From contig NZ_RJKL01000001.1 in assembly GCF_003751945.1 (NCBI RefSeq), forward strand, positions 744,001 to 808,000: DNA of 64,000 nt. The letters run 5' to 3'. The notes under the pieces were generated by a model that ran no database searches, had not been told where the DNA came from, and saw only the letters and a program-made list of their open reading frames with translations. Of this stretch, positions 17,000 to 25,690 are shown piece by piece. The translations under genes were made by a program, and so were the position numbers. This stretch comes from Couchioplanes caeruleus (lineage in GTDB: Bacteria; Actinomycetota; Actinomycetes; Mycobacteriales; Micromonosporaceae). Each line of letters starts with the position of its first letter. Position 1 is the first letter of the stretch.

Positions 17000-17770
17000 T
17001 CAGTGGTGGAACTCTCCGCAGTTCACGTCGAGGCACTGGCCGGTGATGCCGCGGGCGAGGTCGGAGGCGAGGAAGAGGACGGCGTCGGCGATCTCGTCCG
17101 GCTCCGGCAGCCGGCGCAGGTCGGTGGTGGCCGCGGTCTCGTCGTAGATCTGCTGCGCCGGCACCCCCCGCTCGGCGGCCTGGTACTCGAACCAGGCCCG
17201 CAGGCTGTCCGCCCAGATCCAGCCGGGGGCCACCGAGTTCACCCGTACGCCGTGCGGGCCGAGCTCGCCGGCCAGGTTCTGCGCGACGGCGAGCAACCCC
17301 ACCTTGGAGAGCTTGTACGGGCCGAACGGGCGCCGGGAGTGCCGCAGCACCGCGGAGTTGACCATCACCACCGAGCCGCCGGCCGCCACCAGGGCCGGGG
17401 TGAGCAGCCGGGTCAGCCGCAGCGCGGCGAGCACGTTGGTCTCGAAGCCGGCCCGCAGGTCGTCGAGGTCCACCCGGCCCAGGCTGCGCATCGGCGGCAT
17501 CACGAACGCGTTGTTCACCAGCGCGTCCACCCGGCCGAACTCGGCCAGCGCGGCGTCGGCCAGCCGCTGGGCGGCCGCGTCGTCGGTGAGATCGGTGGGC
17601 ACGACCAGCGCCCGGCGGCCCGCGGCGGTCACCTTCCCGGCCACCTCGGCCAGGTAGGACTCCGTGCGGGCGGCGAGGACCACGTCGGCGCCGGACTGCG
17701 CGGCCCGGACGGCAACGGCCTGACCCAGCCCCGGCCCGACCCCGGCGACCAGCACGACTCTGTCCGCCAT
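17000..17770 (-). CDS. Short-chain dehydrogenase (Rv3530c-like)
   Basis: A 256-residue SDR with cofactor motif GVGPGLG (10-16), a degenerate NNA motif (LVNNAFV) and YKLSK as the Tyr/Lys active site. C-terminus GQCLDVNCGEFHH resembles the Rv3530c group. Middle gene of the operon started at the KstR-type operator 18999-19012. ATG 17770 chosen; further upstream in frame the sequence only encodes the short tandem repeat. Substrate unknown, probably a sterol side-chain or nucleus hydroxyl. Confidence 0.8.
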   Translation of the reverse strand: MADRVVLVAGVGPGLGQAVAVRAAQSGADVVLAARTESYLAEVAGKVTAAGRRALVVPTDLTDDAAAQRLADAALAEFGRVDALVNNAFVMPPMRSLGRVDLDDLRAGFETNVLAALRLTRLLTPALVAAGGSVVMVNSAVLRHSRRPFGPYKLSKVGLLAVAQNLAGELGPHGVRVNSVAPGWIWADSLRAWFEYQAAERGVPAQQIYDETAATTDLRRLPEPDEIADAVLFLASDLARGITGQCLDVNCGEFHH

Positions 17771-17779
17771 CAACACCGG

Positions 17780-17809
17780 TTCCACCCCCACGACTTCCAC
17801 CCCCACGAC
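17780..17809. repeat. 2 x 15-bp tandem repeat
   Basis: TTCCACCCCCACGAC occurs twice head to tail in the gap between the 385-residue protein gene and the downstream SDR. On the minus strand it ends 9 bases before the SDR ATG and supplies a GGTGGAA Shine-Dalgarno-like sequence. Confidence 0.8.
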
Positions 17810-17831
17810 CGGAACGCCGGCAGCATCGCGC

Positions 17832-18989
17832 TCACCCCAGCATCCGGAACGCCACCGCGGCCTGCCGGGCGGCGATCCGCTCCCGGTAGGCGGCCGGATC
17901 GATCGGCTCGTGGTACGGCAGCGCCTTGGGCAGGTCCTCCACGGCGACGACCTCCGTCTGCGGCCCGTCCTCGGCGGTCAACGCGCGCGACAGCCGCTGC
18001 CAGCGCAGTTGGATGTAGCCGCGGCGGTGGCCGGTGCACTCCAGCCAGTTCGCCACGCCCGGGTCACGCTCGCTGATGACGTACCGGATCATGCCGTCCG
18101 GATCGACGCGCGCCTGGGACACGGTGAGGCTCGTCTGATGGTTGATGTAGTCCAGCGAGACGTACCACATGCTGCCCAACTGGATGCCCTGGTACGGCGC
18201 GTCGGAGGCGGGAACGGTGACCACCATCGCCCGGTCGTCGCCGAGGTCGTAGTGGCCCACCGACGAATACTGGGTGGCCAGACCGCCGGGCGTCGGGCGG
18301 GGCGGGGTCAGGGTGTTCACCGGTAGTCCAAGGTAGAACCGCTCGGCGAAGGCGAGGAAAGTGCGCAACCGGCTCAGCAGGATCTTGCCGGCCACCGCAT
18401 ACCGCTTACCGAGGGTGGCGTGGGTGGGCGGCGGCGGGGCCTGGCCGATCCGGTCGGCGCGGTGGATGCGGATCGTGCCGGGCTCCTCGCCGGCCCAGTC
18501 GCTGAACACCTCGCGCACGACGAGCATGGCCGACCCGGGGGCGAGCGGGAACGCGTCGGCGCCCGAGACGCCGGGACCGAACCGGAGCCGGAAGGCACCG
18601 TCGGGGTCGAGGCGGATGTCCCGGTCGTCGAAGGCGGCGAGACTGCCCGGGACCTCGAGCGGCGTGTAGTCACCGTCGAGGATCTGGAAGCTCAGGTCGC
18701 TCGTCCCTCCCCGGCGCCCGGTGACCACGTACTCCGCGTCGGCGCGCAGCCAGGCGTGGAAGTACAGGGTGTCGGGGTTGTCCAGCCCGAGCTTCGTGTA
18801 GGGCCCGGTGGACCGGACGAAGTACGGAAAGTCGCGGTCGTAGGCCCACGCCATCTGCAGCGACGCCCGGATGCTGCCCGCGAGGTAGTCGTACCCCTCG
18901 ACCAGGTCCTGGTCGCTCTGGACGTGCGGGGCCCCGACGATGATCTTTTCCGCGTCGTGGATCGCTTCCGTGAACCGCTGGGTAAGCAC
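17832..18989 (-). CDS. Uncharacterised protein of the KstR regulon (Rv3531c-like)
   Basis: A 385-residue soluble protein, no signal peptide or membrane segment. The central part (LYFHAWLRADAEYVVTGRRG, FPLAPGSAMLVVREVFSDW) resembles DUF1214-type proteins; the C-terminus has LEVTGHRRG-like and LRWQRLSR segments. It is the first gene of the conserved trio with an SDR and a sulfotransferase-like protein and matches Rv3531c in size and context. GTG start chosen because the operator ends 10 bases further upstream and no other in-frame start fits. No reaction is proposed. Confidence 0.7.
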   Translation of the reverse strand: MLTQRFTEAIHDAEKIIVGAPHVQSDQDLVEGYDYLAGSIRASLQMAWAYDRDFPYFVRSTGPYTKLGLDNPDTLYFHAWLRADAEYVVTGRRGGTSDLSFQILDGDYTPLEVPGSLAAFDDRDIRLDPDGAFRLRFGPGVSGADAFPLAPGSAMLVVREVFSDWAGEEPGTIRIHRADRIGQAPPPPTHATLGKRYAVAGKILLSRLRTFLAFAERFYLGLPVNTLTPPRPTPGGLATQYSSVGHYDLGDDRAMVVTVPASDAPYQGIQLGSMWYVSLDYINHQTSLTVSQARVDPDGMIRYVISERDPGVANWLECTGHRRGYIQLRWQRLSRALTAEDGPQTEVVAVEDLPKALPYHEPIDPAAYRERIAARQAAVAFRMLG

Positions 18990-18998
18990 GGCTCATGC

Positions 18999-19012
18999 TA
19001 GAACGCGTTCTA
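18999..19012. promoter_or_regulatory. KstR-type operator (Rv3531c-like operon)
   Basis: TAGAACGCGTTCTA, a perfect palindrome identical to the site at 2787-2800, 10 bases upstream of the GTG of the minus-strand operon. It can also serve the divergent alcohol dehydrogenase gene. Confidence 0.85.
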
Positions 19013-19054
19013 TTCTGTGGTCAACGTACGGTGGAGTGTCCGCTTGACCGTACG

Positions 19055-19068
19055 AAGAACGTGTTTCA
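19055..19068. promoter_or_regulatory. Weak second KstR-like site
   Basis: AAGAACGTGTTTCA fits TnnAACnnGTTnnA except for the first base. It is 23 bases upstream of the alcohol dehydrogenase ATG (19091), so it could give that gene its own repressor contact. Confidence 0.35.
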
Positions 19069-19090
19069 GTCTTGGCACGTGGACGAGACG

Positions 19091-20131
19091 ATGCGGGCGT
19101 ACCGGATGATCGAGTGGGACCGCGCGCCGAGGGCGGTCGAGGTGCCGGTGCCGGCACCGGGCGCCGGGCAGGTGCTGGTGCGGGTGGCCGGTTGCGGGCT
19201 GTGCCGGTCCGACCTGACGATGCGGCGGATGCCGCGGGCGGGCGGCGAGCGGCTGGGCTGGACGATGCCGTTCACCCTGGGCCACGAGACGGCCGGATGG
19301 GTCGCCGCACTCGGCGCCGGCGTCGGCGGCCTCGCCGAGGGTGACCCGGTCGCGCTGGCCGCCTCGGCTTCCTGCGGCACCTGCTGGTTCTGCGTCCGGG
19401 GACTGGACAACGGCTGCCCGCACGGGCTCGCCGGCCGCGGATACGGACGCGACGGCGGCCTCGCGGACTACGTCCTGGTGAGCGGCCGCCGCGGCCTGCT
19501 GCCGCTGGGCGGCCTCGACCCGGCACACGCCGGCCCGCTCACCGACGCGGGAGCCACGGCCTACCACGCGGTCCGGCGGGCGCTGCCCCGCATCACCGCC
19601 GGCGGCACCGTGGCGGTGCTGGGCGCGGGCGGGCTGGGCCTGTTCGCGGTGCAGTTCCTGCGGGTGCTGACCGCGGCCCGGGTGGTGGCCGTGGATCCCG
19701 GCAGCGACCGGCGCGCCCTCGCGGAGGAGGCCGGGGCCGTGCCGCTGGACGGCGTGGACGCCTCGACGGCCGGACGCCTGCGGCAGCTCACCGGGCGCAC
19801 CGGCGCGGACGCGGTGCTCGACTTCGTCGGCACCGACGAGACCATCGCCGCGGGCGTCGCGGCGGTCCGGGCCGGCGGGGCGTACGGGCTCGTGGGATCG
19901 GCGGGCGGCCGGCTCACGAAGCCCTGGTTCGGCACGCTGCCGCGCGACGGCGAGGTCTACACCTTCCAGGGCGCCACGATCGCGGACGCGAGTGAGGTGA
20001 TCTCCCTGGCCGGTGCCGGTCTGATCCACAACCGGGTCGAGGAGTTCGCGTTCGACGCACTCGACGAGGCGTACGCCCGGCTCGCGGCCGGGACCCTCGA
20101 CGGTCGCGCCGTGATCGTTTTTGATCGTTAG
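19091..20131 (+). CDS. Zinc-dependent alcohol dehydrogenase
   Basis: A 346-residue MDR enzyme: catalytic zinc ligands C38 and H65-E66, structural zinc C95, C98, C101 and C109, and cofactor motif GAGGLG (178-183). Oxidises alcohols with NAD(P). ATG 19091 chosen because MRAYRMIEW is the family N-terminus and GGACGAG is upstream. Divergent from the Rv3531c-like operon with shared KstR-type operator(s); transcription should end at the hairpin at 20198-20235. A role in sterol alcohol oxidation is inferred from location. Confidence 0.85.
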   Translation: MRAYRMIEWDRAPRAVEVPVPAPGAGQVLVRVAGCGLCRSDLTMRRMPRAGGERLGWTMPFTLGHETAGWVAALGAGVGGLAEGDPVALAASASCGTCWFCVRGLDNGCPHGLAGRGYGRDGGLADYVLVSGRRGLLPLGGLDPAHAGPLTDAGATAYHAVRRALPRITAGGTVAVLGAGGLGLFAVQFLRVLTAARVVAVDPGSDRRALAEEAGAVPLDGVDASTAGRLRQLTGRTGADAVLDFVGTDETIAAGVAAVRAGGAYGLVGSAGGRLTKPWFGTLPRDGEVYTFQGATIADASEVISLAGAGLIHNRVEEFAFDALDEAYARLAAGTLDGRAVIVFDR

Positions 20132-20197
20132 CACTCATCTTCGGTCCGGAGTGGAGCCCTTACCGAACGCGAACAGTATCCGCGTAAAGTCCTGACC

Positions 20198-20244
20198 CGA
20201 ACCGGGTTTGCTGTCCCAGGCGAACCCCCGGTTCGTCTTTTTTT
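20198..20244 (+). terminator. Intrinsic terminator/attenuator hairpin before the glycoside hydrolase gene
   Basis: CGAACCGGG (20198-20206) pairs perfectly with CCCGGTTCG (20227-20235), followed directly by TCTTTTTTT. A competing 5-bp hairpin (CGAAC/GTTCG, 20221-20235) uses the same right arm. It can terminate the alcohol dehydrogenase transcript, but it also ends 21 bases before the next start codon, so any promoter upstream of it would have to read through it. Confidence 0.75.
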
Positions 20245-20265
20245 GCCCACCCCGCAGGAGACTCC

Positions 20266-22095
20266 ATGCACACCAGACTGACCCTCCGACGCGCGCTCGC
20301 CGTGCCGGTGGTCGCCGTGGCCCTCGCCGGCACGGTGCTGGCACCGGCCGCGCCGATCCAGGCCGCCCCTGTCGACGACGCCGTCCGCAGCAACTGGCTC
20401 GGCTTCGGGTACAACCAGGACCCGCTGTACCGCGGCCGCCACGACATCCCACCCGGCAACGGCGAGTGGCCCGACTCCGAGTTCAGGAAGCTGACCAAGC
20501 GCACCGACTACATGAACCCCGGCCTGGTGCGGATCATGTTCAACCGCCCGTGGTTCAACCCGTCCGAGAAGGTCGGCCAGTACAACTGGGACACCTTCCA
20601 GATGAGGAACGCCTTCCGGATCCTGGAGCACTACAAGAAGCAGGGCACCAAGGTGGTGACCGGCATGTGGGGTCTGAACAGCCCGGACTTCTACACCTCG
20701 CCCGAGGCCGCCACGCTCCAGGCCGACCTGATGCGCAAGCTCGTCAAGGACAAGGGCTTCACCAACGTCGTCCGGTACAACGGCATCAACGAGCCCAACA
20801 ACGACAAGGGTCTCAAGTACGCGAACTGGGTCACCGCCACCGCGAACCTGCGCGCGGCGTTCGACCGCGCCGGCCTGGAGCCCGACCTGATCGGCGGTCC
20901 GGACACCGCGGAGGCGAGCATCGCCGCCCAGGAGGGCGACCTGGGCTCGATGTCCGTGCCGAAGGCGAACGCCGGGACCCCCCAGAACCTCGTCTGGAAG
21001 AGAGTGGGCCTGACAGGCTTCTCCGCCCGCTTCTACCGCACGCCCGACGCGCGCGGCGTCCACTGGACGTTCCAGGCCTCGAAGAACGGCACCGACTGGA
21101 CCGACATCGACGTGCAGGAGACCGCGCCGGTCAAGACCCACGCCACCACCCCGTGGTACCGCGTCGACGTCTCCCCGCGCGCGTTCCCGGACGGCACCAA
21201 GTTCCTGCGGCTGACGATGCCGCCGGTCCAGGGCATCGAGCGGGCCGTCTCCAAGGTCACCCTGTTCACCGCGTCCGGCGCGACCACGGATCCGATGAAC
21301 GACCTCGCCCTGACCCATTCGCACAGCTCGGGCTGGACCTTCCCGGGCGGCGGCACCACGGTCCAGGACTGGTGGTTGCAGTCCGCGATGGACCGCGAGG
21401 TCGCCCAGTACGAGGCCCACTTCTACGTGCACGAGGTGGACATCCCCGGCTCGCCGCCCGAATACCCCGAGGCGACGCTGACCGAGGCGGTGAAGCAGCT
21501 CAAGGAGGCCAGCGGCGGCGGATCCGTGATCCTCGGTGAGACCGGCATGAAGGCGCCCGGCGACGACCCCGACAAGGACTACAACTTCGCCAAGGAACCG
21601 GCCCAGGCCGTGCGCATGGCCGACCTCGCGGTGCAGGAGGCGCGGGCCGGTGTGGACGGCGCCATGGCGTGGTGCCTCGACGGGTACGCCGAGAAGACCT
21701 CGTGCGGGATGTGGGACCACTACGAGCCCCTCGACCCCACGACGCTGCGGCCCTGGTTCTACACCTGGAGCCTGCTCTGCCGTTACCTGCCGGCCGGCAC
21801 CGAGATGTACGCGCCGCCGCAGCCGACCGGCGTGCGGGTGCTCAAGGCCAAGCTGCCGGGCGACAAGGGCTGGACGTTCGTCCTGGTCAACCGCAACAGC
21901 ACCACGGCCCGGGTGTCCATCACCGCGCCGACCGGACGGATCGAGTTGGACAAGTACGTCTACACCGAGGGCAACGCGCCGGTCGACTCGGACGGCTTCC
22001 CGAAGGCTGCCGAGCGCCTCACCGCCAGCTTCGACAACGGTAAGGAACTGAGCGTCGCGGCCAACGGGGTCGCGATCTTCACCACCGCGTCCTGA
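20266..22095 (+). CDS. Secreted glycoside hydrolase-like protein (GH-A clan) with inserted beta domain
   Basis: The 609-residue protein begins with a twin-Arg-like/Sec signal peptide (RRALAVPVVAVALAGTVLAP, cleavage near IQA|AP at about residue 34). The TIM-barrel halves carry NEPNN with the presumed acid/base E176 and ILGETGM with the presumed nucleophile E425, as in GH5/GH39-type retaining glycosidases. Between them (about 230-350) is a beta-rich segment (FSARFYRTPDARGVHWTFQA-like) resembling a carbohydrate-binding or discoidin-like module. A C-terminal beta domain follows (residues about 520-609). Ribosome binding site CAGGAG. It has no evident role in steroid degradation. Confidence 0.75.
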   Translation: MHTRLTLRRALAVPVVAVALAGTVLAPAAPIQAAPVDDAVRSNWLGFGYNQDPLYRGRHDIPPGNGEWPDSEFRKLTKRTDYMNPGLVRIMFNRPWFNPSEKVGQYNWDTFQMRNAFRILEHYKKQGTKVVTGMWGLNSPDFYTSPEAATLQADLMRKLVKDKGFTNVVRYNGINEPNNDKGLKYANWVTATANLRAAFDRAGLEPDLIGGPDTAEASIAAQEGDLGSMSVPKANAGTPQNLVWKRVGLTGFSARFYRTPDARGVHWTFQASKNGTDWTDIDVQETAPVKTHATTPWYRVDVSPRAFPDGTKFLRLTMPPVQGIERAVSKVTLFTASGATTDPMNDLALTHSHSSGWTFPGGGTTVQDWWLQSAMDREVAQYEAHFYVHEVDIPGSPPEYPEATLTEAVKQLKEASGGGSVILGETGMKAPGDDPDKDYNFAKEPAQAVRMADLAVQEARAGVDGAMAWCLDGYAEKTSCGMWDHYEPLDPTTLRPWFYTWSLLCRYLPAGTEMYAPPQPTGVRVLKAKLPGDKGWTFVLVNRNSTTARVSITAPTGRIELDKYVYTEGNAPVDSDGFPKAAERLTASFDNGKELSVAANGVAIFTTAS

Positions 22096-22120
22096 CCCCC
22101 GGTCCGGCCGGTCGCCCCGG

Positions 22121-23215
22121 CTAACCGAGTTTCCGCAGGCGGTTCAGCGTCTCGTCCGCCTCGGCGACCAGGTCGGCCAGCACCTCGGCGACCGGCCGGA
22201 CCCGGTTCATCCGGCCCACGATCTGACCCACCGGCATCGGCACGACGCTCGGGTCCCCGGCCGCCATGAGCCGGGAGTGCGCGCCGGCGACCAGCATGTT
22301 CTGCAGCGGCATCGGCAGCGGCTCCGGCGCCTGGGGCTCGGTCCAGGCGTCGGTCCAGCGGTTGCGCAGCAGGCGGGCCGGCTTGCCCGAGTAGACCCGG
22401 CTGCGGACCGTGTCGCCGGAGCCGGCCCGCAGCAGCGCCTCGCGCAGGGCGGGTGGGCTGCGATACTCCTCGGTGCCGAGCCAGACCGAGCCGGTCCACA
22501 CGCCGCTCGCACCGAGGGCCAGTGCGGCGGCGATCTGCCGGCCGCTGCCGATGCCACCCGCGGCCAGGACCGGTACCTGCTCCCCTACCGCGTCGACGAT
22601 CTCCGGCACCAGCACCATGCTGCCGATCTCGCCGGTGTGCCCGCCGGCCTCGTACCCCTGGGCCACGACGAGGTCGACGCCGCCGGCCACGTGGCTGCGG
22701 GCGTGGTCCGCCCGCCCGGCCAGCGCGGCGACCAGCAGCCCGCGCTCGTGCGCGCGGGCGACGACGTCGGCCGGTGGCGGGCCGAGGGCGTTGGCGATCA
22801 GCCGCACCGGGTGGGTCAGCGCCACCTCGACGTGCGAGCGCGCCACCGAGTGCAGCCATCCGAGCACGCCGGAACGGCTCTGCTCCCCGACGGACAGCGG
22901 AGGCACGCCGAGCCGCAGCAGGGTCCGCTCCACGAAGTCGCGGTGACCCGGTGGGATCAGCTGCTCCAGGTCGGCCGGGGCGCCCTCGGCCGGGACGTGA
23001 CCGGGCATCACCACATCCACGCCGTACGGGTGGCCGGCCGTCTCGGCGTCCAGCCACGACAGGGTGGCGTCCAGCTCGGCGGGGTCGTTGAAGCGCACGC
23101 AGCCCAGCACGCCGAGGCCGCCGGCCCGGCTGACGGCCGCCACCACGTGCTCGGAGGGGCTGAAGGCGAGGACCGGGTACGCGACGCCGAGCAGGTCGCA
23201 CAGGTCAGTCCGCAT
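22121..23215 (-). CDS. FMN-dependent nitronate monooxygenase-family protein
   Basis: A 364-residue TIM-barrel flavoprotein with AQGYEAGGHTGEIGSM and LAAGGIGSGRQIAAALALGASGVWTGSVW, the FMN-binding region of the NMO/2-nitropropane dioxygenase family, related to IpdC. Overlaps the end of fadD19 by 11 bases, so both form one KstR-type operon. It may act on an unsaturated side-chain or ring CoA intermediate; true nitronate oxidation is less likely in this context (inference). Confidence 0.8.
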   Translation of the reverse strand: MRTDLCDLLGVAYPVLAFSPSEHVVAAVSRAGGLGVLGCVRFNDPAELDATLSWLDAETAGHPYGVDVVMPGHVPAEGAPADLEQLIPPGHRDFVERTLLRLGVPPLSVGEQSRSGVLGWLHSVARSHVEVALTHPVRLIANALGPPPADVVARAHERGLLVAALAGRADHARSHVAGGVDLVVAQGYEAGGHTGEIGSMVLVPEIVDAVGEQVPVLAAGGIGSGRQIAAALALGASGVWTGSVWLGTEEYRSPPALREALLRAGSGDTVRSRVYSGKPARLLRNRWTDAWTEPQAPEPLPMPLQNMLVAGAHSRLMAAGDPSVVPMPVGQIVGRMNRVRPVAEVLADLVAEADETLNRLRKLG

Positions 23216-24824
23216 GGCTCACGGCCTCGCCCCGGTGGCTCTCGGCGTACCGGTGCGCCCACCGGTAGTCCGCCTTGCCGCTCAGCGTGCGGGTGATCTC
23301 GTCCACCCACCACAGCTCCCGGGGCACCTTGTATCCGGCGATCCGCCGGCGCAGGTGCTCGTCCAGCTCCGCCGGGTCGGGCCGGTGGCCGGGGCGCGGC
23401 TGCACCAGCGCCGCCACCCGTTGCCCGAGCCGCTCGTCGCTCACGCCGATGACGAGCGCGTCGAAGACGTCGGGGTGGGCCTTGAGCGCGCCCTCGACCT
23501 CCTCCGGAAAGACCTTCTCGCCGCCGGTGTTGACGCAGGTGTTGCCGCGCCCGAGCAGCGTGATGGTGCCGTCCTTCTCGAGCCGGGCCAGGTCGCCCGG
23601 CACGGCGTAGCGCACGCCGTCCACCTCGGTCAGCAGCGCGGCGCTCTTCTCCGGATCCTTGTGGTAGCCGAGCGGCAGATAGCCACCGCGGGCCAGGCGG
23701 CCGATCACGCCGGGATCGGCGGGCCGGCCGTGCTCGTCGATGACGATGGTGTTCGGACCGGGCGTGAAGCGGGGCCCGTCCACCGCGCCGCCCTCGACCT
23801 CCGCAACCACGCCCAAGCCCGCGAAGCCGGTCTCCGACGAGCCGACCGCGTCGGTGATCAGCACGTCCGGCAGCGTCTCCAGGAACTGCCGCTTGACCAC
23901 CGGGGAGAACAGCGCGGCGCTCGACGAGATCGCGAACAGCGACGAGCCGTCATAGCCTCCGGACAGGTACGCCTCGATCATCGGACGGGCCATCGCGTCG
24001 CCGATGAGCACCACCACGTTGACCCGGTGCCGCTCGATCGCCCGCCAGGCGTCGTCGGCGTCGAAGTGCGCCAGCATCACCACGGTGTCCCCGCCGAACA
24101 GGGCGGCGAGCGCCGCCCATTGAGCGTTGCCGTGGATCAGCGGGGCCAGGCAGAGCCGCACCATCCCGCCCGTCTCGACGCCGCGCCGGGACTGCGCCCA
24201 TTCGTCCTCCAGCGGGATGCCGGACATGAAGTCGACCCCGCCGCCGAGGACGCGCCAGACGTCCTCGTGGCGCCAGATCACGCCCTTCGGGTAGCCGGTG
24301 GTGCCGCCGGTGTAGAGCAGGTAGAGGTCCTCGCCGGAGCGCTCCACGAAGTCACGGACGGGGTCGCCGGCGCCCAGTGCCGCGGCGTAGGTCACCCCGC
24401 CGTACGCGGCGATGTCGGTGTCCGTGCCGTCCGGCAGGGCCACCACGGTGTGCAGGTCCGGCGCGCTGGGCAACACGGCGGCGACCCGGGGCGCGTACTT
24501 GCGGTCGTGGATCAGGGCCGTCAGGTCGGCGTCGGCGAAGAGGAACTGCAACTCGTTCTCGACATACCGGTAGTTGATGTTGACGACCGCGGCACGCAGC
24601 TTGTACACGGCGATCATGGCCGTCACGGCCTCGATCGAGTTGCCCGCGTACAGGCCGACGTGGTCGCCCGCGCCGACCCCACGCGACTGGAGGAAATGCG
24701 CGAGGCGGTTGGCATCCGCCTCCAGATCCGCATAGGTCGCCGTCTGGTCGCCGCAGGCCACGGCGACGCGCGTGCCGAACGCGTCCGCCGCGTGCTCGAA
24801 GAGGTCCGCAATATTGGCCGCCAT
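23205..24824 (-). CDS. fadD19: Steroid side-chain acyl-CoA synthetase FadD19
   Basis: A 539-residue ANL-family ligase with the AMP-binding loop [11 protein letters not shown] (171-181), [25 protein letters not shown] and GSSETGFAG, and the C-terminal lysine region SGKADYRW. Sequence follows FadD19 (Rv3515c), which thioesterifies C27/C24 steroid side-chain carboxylates. Divergent from echA19, as Rv3515c is from Rv3516. A KstR-type operator lies 10 bases upstream of its ATG. Confidence 0.92.
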   Translation of the reverse strand: MAANIADLFEHAADAFGTRVAVACGDQTATYADLEADANRLAHFLQSRGVGAGDHVGLYAGNSIEAVTAMIAVYKLRAAVVNINYRYVENELQFLFADADLTALIHDRKYAPRVAAVLPSAPDLHTVVALPDGTDTDIAAYGGVTYAAALGAGDPVRDFVERSGEDLYLLYTGGTTGYPKGVIWRHEDVWRVLGGGVDFMSGIPLEDEWAQSRRGVETGGMVRLCLAPLIHGNAQWAALAALFGGDTVVMLAHFDADDAWRAIERHRVNVVVLIGDAMARPMIEAYLSGGYDGSSLFAISSSAALFSPVVKRQFLETLPDVLITDAVGSSETGFAGLGVVAEVEGGAVDGPRFTPGPNTIVIDEHGRPADPGVIGRLARGGYLPLGYHKDPEKSAALLTEVDGVRYAVPGDLARLEKDGTITLLGRGNTCVNTGGEKVFPEEVEGALKAHPDVFDALVIGVSDERLGQRVAALVQPRPGHRPDPAELDEHLRRRIAGYKVPRELWWVDEITRTLSGKADYRWAHRYAESHRGEAVSHAD

Positions 24825-24834
24825 CCCTCGAAAG

Positions 24835-24848
24835 TAGAACGTGTTACT
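24835..24848. promoter_or_regulatory. KstR-type operator between fadD19 and echA19
   Basis: TAGAACGTGTTACT fits TnnAACnnGTTnnA except for the last base, in the divergent fadD19/echA19 region. Confidence 0.7.
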
Positions 24849-24889
24849 GTGCCGGGCAAGCCTTGGATCAGGATGAGGAGGAGACGGGC

Positions 24890-25690
24890 GTGGAAGCCGA
24901 GACCCGGGAACCGCACGCCCTCGTCGAGCAGCGGGGTCCCGTCCTCATCGTGACGATGAACCGGCCGCGGGCCCGCAACGCGCTGTCCGCGCAGATGCTC
25001 GCCATCATGCGCGACGCCTGGGACCGGGTGGACGAGGATCCGGAGATCCGCGTCTGCGTGCTCACCGGCGCCGGCGGCGCCTTCTGCGCCGGCGCCGACC
25101 TGAAGGCGATGACCCGCGACCACCCCGGCGACGGCTTCCGCTCCGGCGGCACCGACCTGTCCCGGATCGACGCGCTGCTCAAGGGGCGCCGGCTGACCAA
25201 GCCGCTGGTGGCCGCCGTGGAGGGACCGGCCGTCGCCGGAGGCACCGAGATCCTGCAGGCCACCGACGTCCGGGTGGCCGGCGCGAGCGCCCGGTTCGGC
25301 GTCTCCGAGGCGTGCTGGGGGCTCTTCCCGCTGGGCGGCTCGGCGGTTCGATTGCCGCGGCAGTTGCCGTACACGATCGCGGCCGAACTGCTGCTCACCG
25401 GCCGGCACCTGAGCGCGGAGGAGGCCCGGCGCATCGGGCTGATCGGGCACGTCGTGCCGGACGGGCAGGCGCTGGCCAAGGCGCTCGAGCTGGCGGAGAG
25501 GATCGCCGCGAACGGCCCGCTTGCGGTCCAGGCCATCCTGCGCACCATGCGAGAGACCGAGGGGATGCCGGAGAACGACGCCTTCGCCGTGGAATCCCGC
25601 CTCGGCGCCGCGGTCTTCACGAGCGCGGACGCCAAGGAGGGCCCCCGCGCATTCGCCGAGAAGCGCACCCCCCTCTTCCAGGGCCACTGA
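24890..25690 (+). CDS. echA19: Enoyl-CoA hydratase EchA19
   Basis: A 266-residue crotonase matching EchA19 (Rv3516): [17 protein letters not shown] start, [36 protein letters not shown], the [20 protein letters not shown] segment and GPRAFAEKR near the C-terminus. It hydrates side-chain enoyl-CoA steroids. The GTG at 24890 is preferred because AGGAGGAG lies 7-8 bases upstream and the next residues match the family. The stop abuts the stop of the convergent acyl-CoA synthetase gene with no gap. Confidence 0.9.
   Translation: MEAETREPHALVEQRGPVLIVTMNRPRARNALSAQMLAIMRDAWDRVDEDPEIRVCVLTGAGGAFCAGADLKAMTRDHPGDGFRSGGTDLSRIDALLKGRRLTKPLVAAVEGPAVAGGTEILQATDVRVAGASARFGVSEACWGLFPLGGSAVRLPRQLPYTIAAELLLTGRHLSAEEARRIGLIGHVVPDGQALAKALELAERIAANGPLAVQAILRTMRETEGMPENDAFAVESRLGAAVFTSADAKEGPRAFAEKRTPLFQGH

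Noticed and set aside
18995..19090. Longer N-terminus of the second alcohol dehydrogenase
   Set aside because: The extra residues pass through the KstR operator and have no homology; ATG 19091 fits the family.
20132..20265. Known riboswitch class (cyclic di-AMP or T-box) in the glycoside hydrolase leader
   Set aside because: The leader is too short and lacks the conserved cores; only a terminator-type hairpin can be supported.
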